Shown here piece after piece: positions 43,931 to 52,748 of a DNA stretch of 64,000 bases. The translations under genes were made by a program, and so were the position numbers. The stretch comes from UBA6115 sp964346355 (lineage in GTDB: Bacteria; Bacillota; Clostridia; Christensenellales; Aristaeellaceae). How positions within the stretch are numbered: position 1 is the first letter of the stretch; the number at the start of each line of letters is the position of its first letter. The stretch is from the NCBI GenBank assembly GCA_964346355.1, contig CAYFUH010000002.1, forward strand, positions 1 through 64,000, in the 5' to 3' direction. The notes beneath the pieces are model-generated. The model had not been told where the DNA came from. It saw only the letters and a program-made list of their open reading frames with translations, and searched no databases.

Positions 43931-44940
43931 GGTTTATTCACCTCCTTGACTGTCAGTCCCTGCGCGAGCAGGTAGTCGATGACAGCCTTGTTTTCATCTT
44001 CAGAAACGGGCTTTTCAATGATCATTTGACCGTACATTTTGCCCTGCAGATGATTCATGTTCGCCGACAGGATGTTGACAGACACGCCGGTTTCCTGCGA
44101 CAGCGTTGAGATAACAGGCTTCTCAGCCGCCGCGCCGTCAAACACAATGCGCAGCGAGGGAACGCCCGGGTCCTCAGATGACTGTTCTGGCAGCACGCCA
44201 AACAGACGTTTGCCGGCTTCGGACTTGGTATTGAGGAAGACTTCGTCCACACTGCCCTCCTCGACCACCCTTCCGCCATCCAGGATGGCGACCCGATGGC
44301 AGATCTGGCGGATGACCGCCATCTCGTGTGTGATCAATAGGATCGTAATGCCCAGCCTTCTGTTGATGTCCTGCAGCAAATCCAGGATGGACTGGGTGGT
44401 CATTGGGTCCAACGCGCTGGTGGCTTCGTCGCAAAGCAGCACATCCGGCTCACTGGCAAGCGCCCGGGCGATGCCCACCCGCTGGCGCTGACCGCCGGAC
44501 AGCTGCACCGGATAGGCAGTGGCCTTGTCGGTTAGGCCTACAATTTCAAGCAATTCCATCACGCGCTGGTCTGCCTCTTTGCGGGATACGCCGGCAATCT
44601 CCAGCGGGTAGCGTACATTTTCAGCAATGGTACGCTGCATGAACAGGTTAAACTGCTGGAAAATCATCCCCATTTTCCTGCGGGTTTTTATCAACTGGTT
44701 GCGGTCCATCAAGAGGATGTCATTGCCGCGGTAGAGGATCTGTCCCTCATTGGGGGTATCCAGACGGTTGATGCAGCGAATGAGTGTGGATTTGCCTGCG
44801 CCGGACATGCCGACAATGCCATAGATTTCGCCTTCTTGCACCTTCAGGCTGATATCATTCAGCGCGATGACACGATTTTCCGCGTCCGAAAAGACCTTCT
44901 TTAGCCCATTGACCTCAATCAGCACCTGTCCTGACACCAT
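43927..44940 (-). CDS. metN: Methionine ABC transporter ATPase with NIL domain
   Basis: A 337-residue ATPase. Walker A GMSGAGKSTLI (about 43-53), signature LSGGQRQRVGIARAL, Walker B VLLCDEATSALDP, and the C-terminal NIL (ferredoxin-like) domain about 260-335 that binds methionine and inhibits transport in E. coli. ATG follows GGGAG. First gene of metNIQ, located behind the Met-rich leader peptide and terminator. Confidence 0.96.
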   Translation of the reverse strand: MVSGQVLIEVNGLKKVFSDAENRVIALNDISLKVQEGEIYGIVGMSGAGKSTLIRCINRLDTPNEGQILYRGNDILLMDRNQLIKTRRKMGMIFQQFNLFMQRTIAENVRYPLEIAGVSRKEADQRVMELLEIVGLTDKATAYPVQLSGGQRQRVGIARALASEPDVLLCDEATSALDPMTTQSILDLLQDINRRLGITILLITHEMAVIRQICHRVAILDGGRVVEEGSVDEVFLNTKSEAGKRLFGVLPEQSSEDPGVPSLRIVFDGAAAEKPVISTLSQETGVSVNILSANMNHLQGKMYGQMIIEKPVSEDENKAVIDYLLAQGLTVKEVNKP

Positions 44941-44956
44941 AAGCTCCCTTCACCTT

Positions 44957-44993
44957 AAAACAAAAAGCCCGCTTCGCACTTCGGCAAGCGGGC
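44957..44993 (-). terminator. Attenuator terminator upstream of metN
   Basis: Minus strand GCCCGCTT (44986-44993) pairs with AAGCGGGC (44967-44974) around an 11-base loop and is followed by TTTTTGTTTT. It lies between the leader peptide stop and metN, so it must be regulated for metNIQ to be expressed. Confidence 0.92.
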
Positions 44994-45017
44994 ATTGAAC
45001 GGCATTTCGCCTTACAA

Positions 45018-45089
45018 TCAGCGCAAACCAAGAAGTACGGGATCATTCATCACGCACATCATGGACATTCGCATCATCATAGTAAACAT
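45018..45089 (-). CDS. Methionine-rich leader peptide of metNIQ
   Basis: A 23-codon ORF beginning ATG at 45087-45089 with AAGGAGGG about 7 bases upstream and ending in TGA at 45018-45020. The peptide starts MFTMMMRMSMMCVM: 8 Met among the first 14 residues. It ends NDPVLLGLR. Codons 17-24 (45015-45035) can pair imperfectly with 44979-44997, which contains most of the 5' arm of the following terminator: CTTC/GAAG, GG/CC, GCG/CGC and ATTG/CAAT with bulges. A ribosome stalled at the last Met codon (45048-45050) would leave this segment free and allow antitermination; one that reaches the stop would cover it. That is the layout of amino acid attenuators such as those of trp, his and leu operons. 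Mechanism is inferred; the ORF, ribosome site and terminator are directly seen. Confidence 0.85.
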   Translation of the reverse strand: MFTMMMRMSMMCVMNDPVLLGLR

Positions 45090-45121
45090 GTGATCCCTCC
45101 TTCCAAAAATCAATTGCCAAA

Positions 45122-45151
45122 ATCATACCCTCAATCAACACACTGCGTCAA
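45122..45151 (-). promoter_or_regulatory. Promoter of leader-metNIQ with overlapping inverted repeat
   Basis: -35 TTGACG (45146-45151), 18-base spacer, -10 TATGAT (45122-45127). A perfect inverted repeat GTCAAGG-TTTG-CCTTGAC (45147-45164) covers the -35, a possible repressor site in addition to attenuation. Confidence 0.7.
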
Positions 45152-45227
45152 GGTTTGCCTTGACAAAAACAGGATGAAAACAATTTGCAGCCAGATTTGT
45201 GTTAAATGGCAATATTACTTGGCCATA

Positions 45228-47165
45228 TCAAGCATCCTCTTGGGATTCATGCAGAAAATCCACCAATTCCTGCTCTGCCTGTGCCCATTTTGCAAACAGG
45301 TTTTCCATTTGCTCCTGCAAGCGGTTTATTAAAGCGCCCTGCTGCGCGGCTTTGATGGGATCCATATAAATATCAGGATCCCCCTGCGCCTGGATGGCCA
45401 GGTTGTACTCCTCCTCGGCCGCATGCACCGCTTCTTCCGCCTTTTTTATATTGGCGCGCAAACGCTGCTGTTCTTCCTCCCTCATGCGCATTGCTCTGCG
45501 TTCCTTGGCAAGCTCAGTACGCGTCTTGTCAGAATGGGCAGATTCAGCAGCTGTCGCCAAGCGGTTTAGCTCTGCCTGATAATCGTTGTAGTTACCATGA
45601 TAGACGCTGATGCCGCCTTCATGCAGCACAAACACCTTATTGGCAAACCGGTTGATAAAATACCGGTCGTGCGATACTGCCAGGATGGTGCCTTCAAACC
45701 CCTCCAGCGCGTGCTCCAGCGCTTCTCTGCTGTCTGCATCCAAGTGGTTGGTGGGTTCGTCCAGGATTAAAAAATTGTCCTTTTTCAGCATCAGCTTAAC
45801 CAGGCTCACCCGGGCGCGCTCCCCGCCGGACAGCAGTTGGATGGGCATAAAAACATCATCTCCACGAAAGAGGAACAAGCCCAGCGCATTTCGAATCTGT
45901 GTCTGGTTCAGTTTTGGGAAGGCGTCCCACACCTCGTTGAGCACGTCATTCTCCAGGTTTAAATCCAACTGCCGCTGGTCATAGTATCCCACCTGTGCCT
46001 TGTTGCCAAAGCGCACCTCACCCGCATCAAATGATTCCTTGCCCATGATACAGCGAATCAGCGTGGTCTTGCCAATGCCATTGGCGCCAATTAAGGCGAT
46101 ACGGTCCCCACCCCTGATGTGTAAGGAAAGGTCCGAAAACAGGGTTCGTTCCCCGTAAGATTTTGACAGGCCTTCTGCTTCCAGCGCGATATCACCGATC
46201 AGACGTTTGGTTTCAAACCGAAACTGAACCTGCTTTTCTTCATCAGGCCGCTCCAACAACTCCATGCGCTGCAGCGCTTTCTCGCGGCTCTCTGCAGCAC
46301 GGATGGATTTTTCACGGTTAAAGCTGCGAAAGCGGGCAATGATGGCGCGCTGGCGCATGATCTCTTTTTGCTGCAGTTCATAGGCCTTGTTGCGCACCTT
46401 GAAGCGCTCATCCCGCTGTGTGAGATAGTAGGAATAATTGCCCTGATAGTGTTCTGTCACGCCAAACAACAACTCGGTGATGCCGGTGCATACAGCATCC
46501 AGGAAATAGCGGTCATGGGATACGACGATGACCGCGCCCTCATAGTCGTTTAAAAAAGCTTCCAGCCAGGCCATGGTCTCCATGTCCAAATGGTTGGTAG
46601 GCTCATCCAGCAGCAATACATCAGGCTTTTGTAAGAGCAGCTTTGCAAGCCCCAGTTTGGTCAACTCCCCGCCAGAGAGCGTAGCGGCTTCCTGCTCAAA
46701 CTGCTCCTGTGTGAATCCAAGGCCATATAAAACGCCCTGCACCTGAGAGTTGGCTTCATATCCCCCGCCCCGCTCAAACTGTTCCGTAAACCGGGCATAG
46801 TCATGCATGATGGCATCCATGCTGTTTTGATGGGCCGGGTCACTCATCTGCTGCTCCAGGGCGCGAAGCTTGCGCTCAATATCATGCAAATGAGACAGCG
46901 CGTCTTGCGCTTCTTCCAGCACAGAGCTTCCCCTTTTGGGCAAAAACACCTGCGTCATATATCCAATCTTGATGCCGCGCTGGTAGTTTATGGTGCCCTC
47001 ATCCGCCTGCAGATCCTGGTTGATGATTTTAAGCAGCGTGCTCTTGCCGCTTCCGTTCACACCTACTAAGCCAATGCGGTCTTTGGCCTGCACACGCAAA
47101 GAAACATCCTTCAGCACAAGGTCTGTGCCAAAGGATTTTGAGACATGCGCAATATCAAGGATCAT
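45228..47165 (-). CDS. ABC-F family ATPase
   Basis: A 645-residue soluble protein with two ABC cassettes and no membrane segment: Walker A GVNGSGKSTLL (about 35) and GANGIGKTTLI (about 354), two LSGGE signatures and two LLLDEPTNHLD / LILDEPTNHLD Walker B motifs, then a C-terminal coiled coil (about 545-640). ABC-F proteins act on the ribosome; this architecture resembles YdiF/Uup housekeeping types rather than a resistance factor, but that cannot be settled by eye. Confidence 0.93.
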   Translation of the reverse strand: MILDIAHVSKSFGTDLVLKDVSLRVQAKDRIGLVGVNGSGKSTLLKIINQDLQADEGTINYQRGIKIGYMTQVFLPKRGSSVLEEAQDALSHLHDIERKLRALEQQMSDPAHQNSMDAIMHDYARFTEQFERGGGYEANSQVQGVLYGLGFTQEQFEQEAATLSGGELTKLGLAKLLLQKPDVLLLDEPTNHLDMETMAWLEAFLNDYEGAVIVVSHDRYFLDAVCTGITELLFGVTEHYQGNYSYYLTQRDERFKVRNKAYELQQKEIMRQRAIIARFRSFNREKSIRAAESREKALQRMELLERPDEEKQVQFRFETKRLIGDIALEAEGLSKSYGERTLFSDLSLHIRGGDRIALIGANGIGKTTLIRCIMGKESFDAGEVRFGNKAQVGYYDQRQLDLNLENDVLNEVWDAFPKLNQTQIRNALGLFLFRGDDVFMPIQLLSGGERARVSLVKLMLKKDNFLILDEPTNHLDADSREALEHALEGFEGTILAVSHDRYFINRFANKVFVLHEGGISVYHGNYNDYQAELNRLATAAESAHSDKTRTELAKERRAMRMREEEQQRLRANIKKAEEAVHAAEEEYNLAIQAQGDPDIYMDPIKAAQQGALINRLQEQMENLFAKWAQAEQELVDFLHESQEDA

Positions 47166-47187
47166 CTACGTTAAAACCCGCCTGGAA

Positions 47188-47217
47188 AGAAAAAAGCCGG
47201 CGCCTGGCGTCAGCTTT
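47188..47217 (-). terminator. Terminator after secG
   Basis: Minus strand AAAGCTGACG (47208-47217) pairs with CGCCGGCTTT (47193-47202) with one mismatch, then TTTTTTCTTT. Confidence 0.8.
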
Positions 47218-47233
47218 CTTGCGTCCTTATGTA

Positions 47234-47470
47234 TCAGACAAGAATCAGGATTAAACCCAACACAACAAACGCGATGGCGCTGCCCTTGGTGAGCATGGCC
47301 AGCCGGCCTTCAGCGGATTTGGCCTTGTTCCTGCCAAAGAAGCTGTCGCTGCTGCCGCCGCCCAAAGCGCTGATGCCATCAGCATCACCCTTTTGGAGCA
47401 GGACGGAAACGATCAGGCTTAAGGACGAAATTAACAACAAAACGGTAAAAATGGTCTGTACAGTGGTCAT
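47234..47470 (-). CDS. secG: Preprotein translocase subunit SecG
   Basis: 78 residues, two membrane helices (about 4-23 and 58-77) separated by a Gly/Ser-rich loop, with LLQKGDADGISALGGGSSDSFFGRN matching the conserved SecG loop. Own promoter and terminator, so a single-gene unit. Confidence 0.95.
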   Translation of the reverse strand: MTTVQTIFTVLLLISSLSLIVSVLLQKGDADGISALGGGSSDSFFGRNKAKSAEGRLAMLTKGSAIAFVVLGLILILV

Positions 47471-47503
47471 CAGGTCATCCCCCTACGTAAAATCAACATT
47501 TGA

Positions 47504-47532
47504 ATGATAGCATCTTATCAAAAAAATATCAA
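47504..47532 (-). promoter_or_regulatory. Promoter of secG
   Basis: -35 TTGATA (47527-47532), 17-base spacer, -10 TATCAT (47504-47509), 34 bases upstream of the ATG. Confidence 0.75.
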
Positions 47533-47582
47533 GCATTCCCAATTGTTCGCCCGTTAAATGCAGAAAAAGGAGCAATCCGCTG

Positions 47583-49397
47583 CTATTTCTTCTCTTTTGC
47601 GGTATAGGTGTAGCGGGCAATCAGGCGCGGTATGCTGCCATACATGCCATAGGCATCTCCAAAAATCCAGTAGCGTTCGCCCAGTTTCCAGTGTGTTCTG
47701 GTTTGGTTTTCGCACAAGACCAATAACTCATTCCCACTGCCGTCTGTCACATCAAAGATGGCCAATTGCGGGCGGGTGCTGATGATTTCCTTAATGGGGC
47801 CCGTAAAGGTATAGATCTGGGTGTTGGCGATGCGGGTGTTCATGTTAGCCAGCAAATCCGGATAGCCCCAGGCTGCATCCAGCGCCCAGGCCTTCTTGGT
47901 ATAGATGTCCGGGACAGGTAGGTAGTACACATCATATTTGACGGTTGTTGGTTTTTTATCCGGGAAATCCGCGCGGATCTCGATCGTGTTGGTGCCGATT
48001 TTTGAAAACACCGCTTTGAAATTGAATTCCCCTGTGCTGCCAAGGAGGGAGGTATCCAACTCCTTGTGCGGGCTTAACACGGTAATCGAAGCGCCCGCCC
48101 TGGTGGTCGCGCGGATGGTCATTTCAGGTTCGGAACTTCTGTCATCCAGCGTGCTGGCCAAATCCAGCGGGATGTCCTGCACCTCGCGGTAGATGTTCAG
48201 CTCCACCGTGTTTTCCCTGTAATACTGGCTGCGTACAGAGATCGTAATCAGGTTGTTGCCAATGGGTTGAACCGCCGCGTTGTAGCTGATCAAGCCGTTT
48301 TGCATGTTGACATAGGAGGAGTAATCCTCATTGTTTATCAGTACCCTGCTGTTTTGCATCACCTGGAAGCGCACGTTGTACACAGGCGTGCTCACCTCAA
48401 GGTGGGTGACGTCAGGGTTGATCAAGGTAATGGGTGACAAAGGGATTTCAATCGTATAGCGGACAGGATCCATCTGCTTTTGCTCGCCGGAACTGGTTCT
48501 AAGAAATGGGGTCAGCTCCACATCCATGGTTTCCTGGGTCAGGTTCTCCATAAGCTCATACCAGAAATAATCCGGTACCTGGAAGGTGGCGTACCCGCCT
48601 GTGACAATGTAGTTCTTACGCAGTTCCTTAATATAGATCTGCGCACCTTCCGGTGCAGGGATGGAGATGGTGTGCGCAGCCATATCATCCAGGATGGATG
48701 CAGAGATGATGGGCTCCGGCTCATCAGACGCCATGGTCCTGCTGATGACCCAGGGCGAGATGACATATTGGTACAGTACAATGAAACCAGCAATGAGCGT
48801 CAATGCCAGGGCAAGATAAATCAACACACGCGGACGGCCAATCACGCGTTTGCGCTTGCCTTTGGGTAGCGGCACATTCATGCTGCCATACATATTGGTC
48901 GCAGTGGAGGAACGTTCCGCGTAATTAACGTCATCCCCCGCGATGGTGTAATAGGTGGGCTGGTCGGTAAAGCCGTCATAATCCACGCGGCTTTGCTCGG
49001 ACATCCACTCTTCCTGTTTTTTGCGCTGTGCCCTTGGGTCCGCAAAAAAACGGTTACGCCTGGGAACGCCGGACACCCGGGTGCCCGAGGGAGCGAACCC
49101 CCGCTGCGCACCGCGGGAGCGCAGTTCTTTTTGCTTTCTTTCGCCCAGCCGCTTGCGCTCATGCAGGTTCAGCATCTCCTGGGCAAGCTTGTCCAGCTTA
49201 TCCGTCTTGACAATTTCATTTCCCTGCTCATCAAATTGGATGACAGTCGGGCCATCTGTGGTGATTGGGCCCGTTCTTGTCAACTCCTCAGCAGGGGTTT
49301 CCGCGACCTCCTCATGCAGATGACGCAAAGGCTCACCGCATTTGAAGCATTTGGGAAAACTGGCGCGGTTCCAATGGCCGCAAGCAGGACATTTCAT
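47583..49397 (-). CDS. Zinc-ribbon membrane protein with large extracellular region, unknown function
   Basis: 604 residues. N-terminal zinc ribbon with CPAC and CFKC pairs (about 3-19), a charged cytoplasmic linker to about 190, one membrane helix (about 195-217, VLIYLALALTLIAGFIVLYQYVI) and an extracellular part of about 385 residues with several beta-rich repeats resembling Ig-like modules (LVTISVRSQYYRENTVELNIY, IGTNTIEIRADFPDKKP). I do not recognise the family. ATG follows AAGGG, 44 bases after lepA. Confidence 0.75.
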   Translation of the reverse strand: MKCPACGHWNRASFPKCFKCGEPLRHLHEEVAETPAEELTRTGPITTDGPTVIQFDEQGNEIVKTDKLDKLAQEMLNLHERKRLGERKQKELRSRGAQRGFAPSGTRVSGVPRRNRFFADPRAQRKKQEEWMSEQSRVDYDGFTDQPTYYTIAGDDVNYAERSSTATNMYGSMNVPLPKGKRKRVIGRPRVLIYLALALTLIAGFIVLYQYVISPWVISRTMASDEPEPIISASILDDMAAHTISIPAPEGAQIYIKELRKNYIVTGGYATFQVPDYFWYELMENLTQETMDVELTPFLRTSSGEQKQMDPVRYTIEIPLSPITLINPDVTHLEVSTPVYNVRFQVMQNSRVLINNEDYSSYVNMQNGLISYNAAVQPIGNNLITISVRSQYYRENTVELNIYREVQDIPLDLASTLDDRSSEPEMTIRATTRAGASITVLSPHKELDTSLLGSTGEFNFKAVFSKIGTNTIEIRADFPDKKPTTVKYDVYYLPVPDIYTKKAWALDAAWGYPDLLANMNTRIANTQIYTFTGPIKEIISTRPQLAIFDVTDGSGNELLVLCENQTRTHWKLGERYWIFGDAYGMYGSIPRLIARYTYTAKEKK

Positions 49398-49440
49398 AAA
49401 TTGTTACCCTTACATCGTTTCAAAACCGGGGTTGTCAACA

Positions 49441-51249
49441 TCAATCATCCCCCATTTTGAGGACCGCAATGAAGGCTTCACTGGGCAGCTCCACGCTGCC
49501 AAATTTGCGCATGCGCTTCTTGCCTTCTTTTTGCTTCTCAAGCAGCTTTTTCTTTCTTGAGATATCGCCGCCATAGCACTTGGCCAACACGTCCTTGCGG
49601 ACAGCCTTGACGGTTTCACGCGCGATGACCTTTCCACCAATGGCACCCTGGATGGGGATCTCAAACTGCTGGCGCGGGATGACATCCTTCAGTTTTTCGG
49701 CGATGTTGCGGGCGCGCGCATAGGCTTTGTCCTTGTGAACAATCATGGTAAAGGCGTCGCAAATCTCCCCGTTGAGGAGGAAGTCAAGCTTCACCAGCTC
49801 GCTGTCCTGGTAGCCGGTCAGCTCATAATCCAGGGAGGCATAGCCGCGGCTGCGGCTTTTGAGCTGGTCAAAGAAGTCGTATATCACTTCATTCAGCGGC
49901 ATATCATAGGTGAGTTTCACCCGCTCGCCCTCATACTGCATGTCCTTGAACACACCGCGCTTGTCCCGGCACAATTCCATCAAGGTGCCCACATACTCCT
50001 GGGGCGTAAAGATGGTGGAGAGCACAAAGGGCTCGCGCATTACATCCACCTCACCAATGTCCGGCAGGTTGCTGGGGTTGTCCACGTGCACGGTTTCACC
50101 GTTGGTTTTGACAATTTCATAAATGACGTTGGGCACGGTTGTGATCAGCCCCAGGTCAAACTCGCGCTCCAGGCGCTCCTGAATGATTTCCATATGCAAC
50201 AAGCCTAAAAAGCCGCAGCGGAAGCCATAACCCAAAGCAGAGCTGGTTTCCGCTTCAAAGGTCAGGGAAGCGTCATTCATGCGCAGTTTCTCAAGCGCGT
50301 CACGCAGGGCGGGATAATCCGCGCCATCGGCGGGATAAATCCCGCAGTACACCATGGGGACTGCTTTTTTGTAGCCGGGCAGCGGTTCTTTCGCTGGCGC
50401 AGCGGCATTGGTGATGGTGTCCCCCACACGGGTATCGCGCACTTCCTTGATGGACGCACTGACATAGCCTACTTCACCCGCTTTTAAGGCATCGCAGGGG
50501 GCGAAGCCTGGTATCAGTTTGCCGACCTCCACCACATCAAATTCCGCGCCGGTCTGCATCATGCGCATGCGCATGCCAGGTGTCAGCACGCCGTTCATGA
50601 TGCGGACGTAGCAGATGGCACCCTTATAGTTGTCATACATCGCGTCAAATACCAGCGCCTGCAGGGGGGCGTCCTCATCCCCTTCGGGCGGCGGCACCTG
50701 GGTGACGATGGCTTCCAGCACTTCTTCAATGCCCAGCCCCATCTTCGCGGATACAAGGGGCGCGTTTTCGGCTGACAGGCCGATCAAGTCCTCTATCTCC
50801 TTTTTGGCTTCCTCCGGCTGCGCGCTGGGCAAGTCAATTTTGTTGATGACAGGGATGGTTTCCAGGTCATGCTCCAGGGCAAGATAGACATTGGCCAGGG
50901 TCTGTGCTTCCACCCCCTGGGTCGCGTCCACAACCAGCAACGCGCCTTCACAGGCTGCCAGTGCGCGGCTGACCTCATAGGTGAAGTCCACATGGCCGGG
51001 GGTGTCAATCAAATTGAGCACATAGGTATGTCCGTCCCTGGCCTGATAGGTCATGTTGACGGCCTTTGACTTGATGGTAATGCCGCGCTCGCGCTCCAAC
51101 TCCATGCTGTCGAGCACCTGGTCGGTCATCTGACGCAGCTCAAACGCGCCGGTTTTTTCCAGAATCCGGTCTGCCAGCGTGCTTTTGCCGTGGTCAATGT
51201 GCGCGATGATGCAAAAATTTCTTATGTTATCAAGCCGTTTTCTTGCCAT
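49441..51249 (-). CDS. lepA: Elongation factor 4 (LepA)
   Basis: A 602-residue ribosomal GTPase with the LepA signature start RNFCIIAHIDHGKSTLADRIL, GTPase switch DTPGHVDFTYEVSRAL, and the unique C-terminal domain (GGDISRKKKLLEKQKEGKKRMR). The start at 51249 (MARKRLDN) follows GGAGGG; the longer open frame runs into murC and lacks a ribosome site. Lies 10 bases after murC. Confidence 0.97.
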   Translation of the reverse strand: MARKRLDNIRNFCIIAHIDHGKSTLADRILEKTGAFELRQMTDQVLDSMELERERGITIKSKAVNMTYQARDGHTYVLNLIDTPGHVDFTYEVSRALAACEGALLVVDATQGVEAQTLANVYLALEHDLETIPVINKIDLPSAQPEEAKKEIEDLIGLSAENAPLVSAKMGLGIEEVLEAIVTQVPPPEGDEDAPLQALVFDAMYDNYKGAICYVRIMNGVLTPGMRMRMMQTGAEFDVVEVGKLIPGFAPCDALKAGEVGYVSASIKEVRDTRVGDTITNAAAPAKEPLPGYKKAVPMVYCGIYPADGADYPALRDALEKLRMNDASLTFEAETSSALGYGFRCGFLGLLHMEIIQERLEREFDLGLITTVPNVIYEIVKTNGETVHVDNPSNLPDIGEVDVMREPFVLSTIFTPQEYVGTLMELCRDKRGVFKDMQYEGERVKLTYDMPLNEVIYDFFDQLKSRSRGYASLDYELTGYQDSELVKLDFLLNGEICDAFTMIVHKDKAYARARNIAEKLKDVIPRQQFEIPIQGAIGGKVIARETVKAVRKDVLAKCYGGDISRKKKLLEKQKEGKKRMRKFGSVELPSEAFIAVLKMGDD

Positions 51250-51259
51250 GTTCCCTCCG

Positions 51260-52675
51260 TTAATTGCCAGCGGCTGTCCGTTGCTTTTCGTTTTCCTGCA
51301 TTTGGTCATTGAGCAAGTTGATGTTTCCGCAGCCCATGGTGATAACCAGGTCACCGGGCTGGCCATGTTTAAGCAGCCAGGCTTCAGTCTCATCAAACCC
51401 GGGGGTATGATAGGCTGTCACGCCATGCGCCGTCATGCCGTCTATCAACATGGGGGTGTTGATGTCGCCCGGGTCCTTTTCACGGGCTGCGTAAATATCT
51501 GTCACCAGGGTGATGTCGGCCTGTTTGGTGCAGGTGAGATACTCATCAAACAAGGTCTTGACGCGGCTGTAGGTATGGGGCTGCATCACGGCAATCACCC
51601 GCCTGTTTTGTAGCCTGGCCATGTCGATTGCGGCGCGCATTTCAGCCGGGTTATGCCCATAATCATGGTACAGGTCCATCCCCTTCACAACACCGGTATG
51701 CTCAAAGCGTCTGCGGGCACCGGTATAGTTGGCAAGCGATGCCGCGGCTTTCTTTGTATCAAACCCCAGCTGATGCACAGCGGCAATGGCGACTAAGGCA
51801 TGCAGCGCGTTGTACAAGCCCGGCACACGCAGATTGACCGTGCATAGCGTGCTATTCTGGTAGCGCACATCAAAAAACGCATTGCCCTTCTGGTCAAACT
51901 CCAACTGGGCGAAGGAATAGTCAAAATCAGGCTGATTGCCAAAGGTATAAATAACGCGGTTTTTGGGTGTTACCTGACTTAATACCCTGGCCACCCGCTC
52001 GTCATCGCCCAGTGCAAGGACCAGGCCGTCATCCGGCAACCGCTCCAAAAACGCGACATAGGCAGCTTCCACCGCGTCCATCGTGCCATAGCAGTCCAGG
52101 TGGTCTACCTCGATATTCAACAGCAGCGCCATGGTGACTGGCATATGCAGGAAACTGCGGTTAAACTCACAGGCTTCCGCTACAAACAGACCGCTGTCAC
52201 CAATGCGGATGCTGCCGCCAATGGCATCCAGGCTGCCGCCTAAGTGAACGGTGGGATCCGCGTCAATTTCGTGCAGCATCTGGGCCAGCATGGCAGTGGC
52301 GGTGGTCTTACCGTGTGTGCCGCAGACACAGACCTGCCTGGCTGCGTCCTGCATGATTTCACCCAACAGGACAGCGCGTTCCATCTGCGCTATCCCCAGC
52401 CGCCGCGCTTCCACGCGCTCCGGGTCGTCCTCCGCGATCGCGGCAGAATAAACCAGCAAGCCCGCGCCATCAACCATCTCAGGGTGATGGCCTGCCCGCA
52501 CGTCCAGGTTAAAACCACGCAGGCGCTTTAGGGCGTAACTCTCTGCGGAATCGCTGCCGGACACCAGATAGCCATCATGATAGAGCATCTCAGCTAAGCC
52601 AGCCATGCTGGCACCGCCGATGCCCACCATGTGTATCCGTTGATTGCGCGCGTCCTTTAAGCTGATCTGTCCCAT
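51260..52675 (-). CDS. murC: UDP-N-acetylmuramate-L-alanine ligase
   Basis: A 471-residue peptidoglycan precursor ligase. Start motif MVGIGGASMAGLAEML (about 15-30), ATP-binding GTHGKTTATAML (about 118-129), VEACEFNRSFLHMPV and the C-terminal YDYGHNPAE-like DLYHDYGHNPAEM. Start set at 52675 because it has GAGAGGGG upstream and the promoter -10 lies at 52709; a longer frame begins upstream of the transcription start. Confidence 0.95.
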   Translation of the reverse strand: MGQISLKDARNQRIHMVGIGGASMAGLAEMLYHDGYLVSGSDSAESYALKRLRGFNLDVRAGHHPEMVDGAGLLVYSAAIAEDDPERVEARRLGIAQMERAVLLGEIMQDAARQVCVCGTHGKTTATAMLAQMLHEIDADPTVHLGGSLDAIGGSIRIGDSGLFVAEACEFNRSFLHMPVTMALLLNIEVDHLDCYGTMDAVEAAYVAFLERLPDDGLVLALGDDERVARVLSQVTPKNRVIYTFGNQPDFDYSFAQLEFDQKGNAFFDVRYQNSTLCTVNLRVPGLYNALHALVAIAAVHQLGFDTKKAAASLANYTGARRRFEHTGVVKGMDLYHDYGHNPAEMRAAIDMARLQNRRVIAVMQPHTYSRVKTLFDEYLTCTKQADITLVTDIYAAREKDPGDINTPMLIDGMTAHGVTAYHTPGFDETEAWLLKHGQPGDLVITMGCGNINLLNDQMQENEKQRTAAGN

Positions 52676-52708
52676 CTGCGTCCCCTCTCCAGTGCGGTGT
52701 AGACTTGT

Positions 52709-52737
52709 ATTATAGCGTTGTGTCATTTTGTTTACAA
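52709..52737 (-). promoter_or_regulatory. Promoter of murC-lepA
   Basis: -35 TTGTAA (52732-52737), 17-base spacer, -10 TATAAT (52709-52714). Confidence 0.8.
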
Positions 52738-52748
52738 GTTATTACGGT

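Noticed and set aside
44941..45120. S-box (SAM) riboswitch or T-box for metNIQ
   Set aside because: No SAM-I core helices or T-box AGGGTGGNACCGCG sequence could be found; the leader ORF and terminator explain the region.
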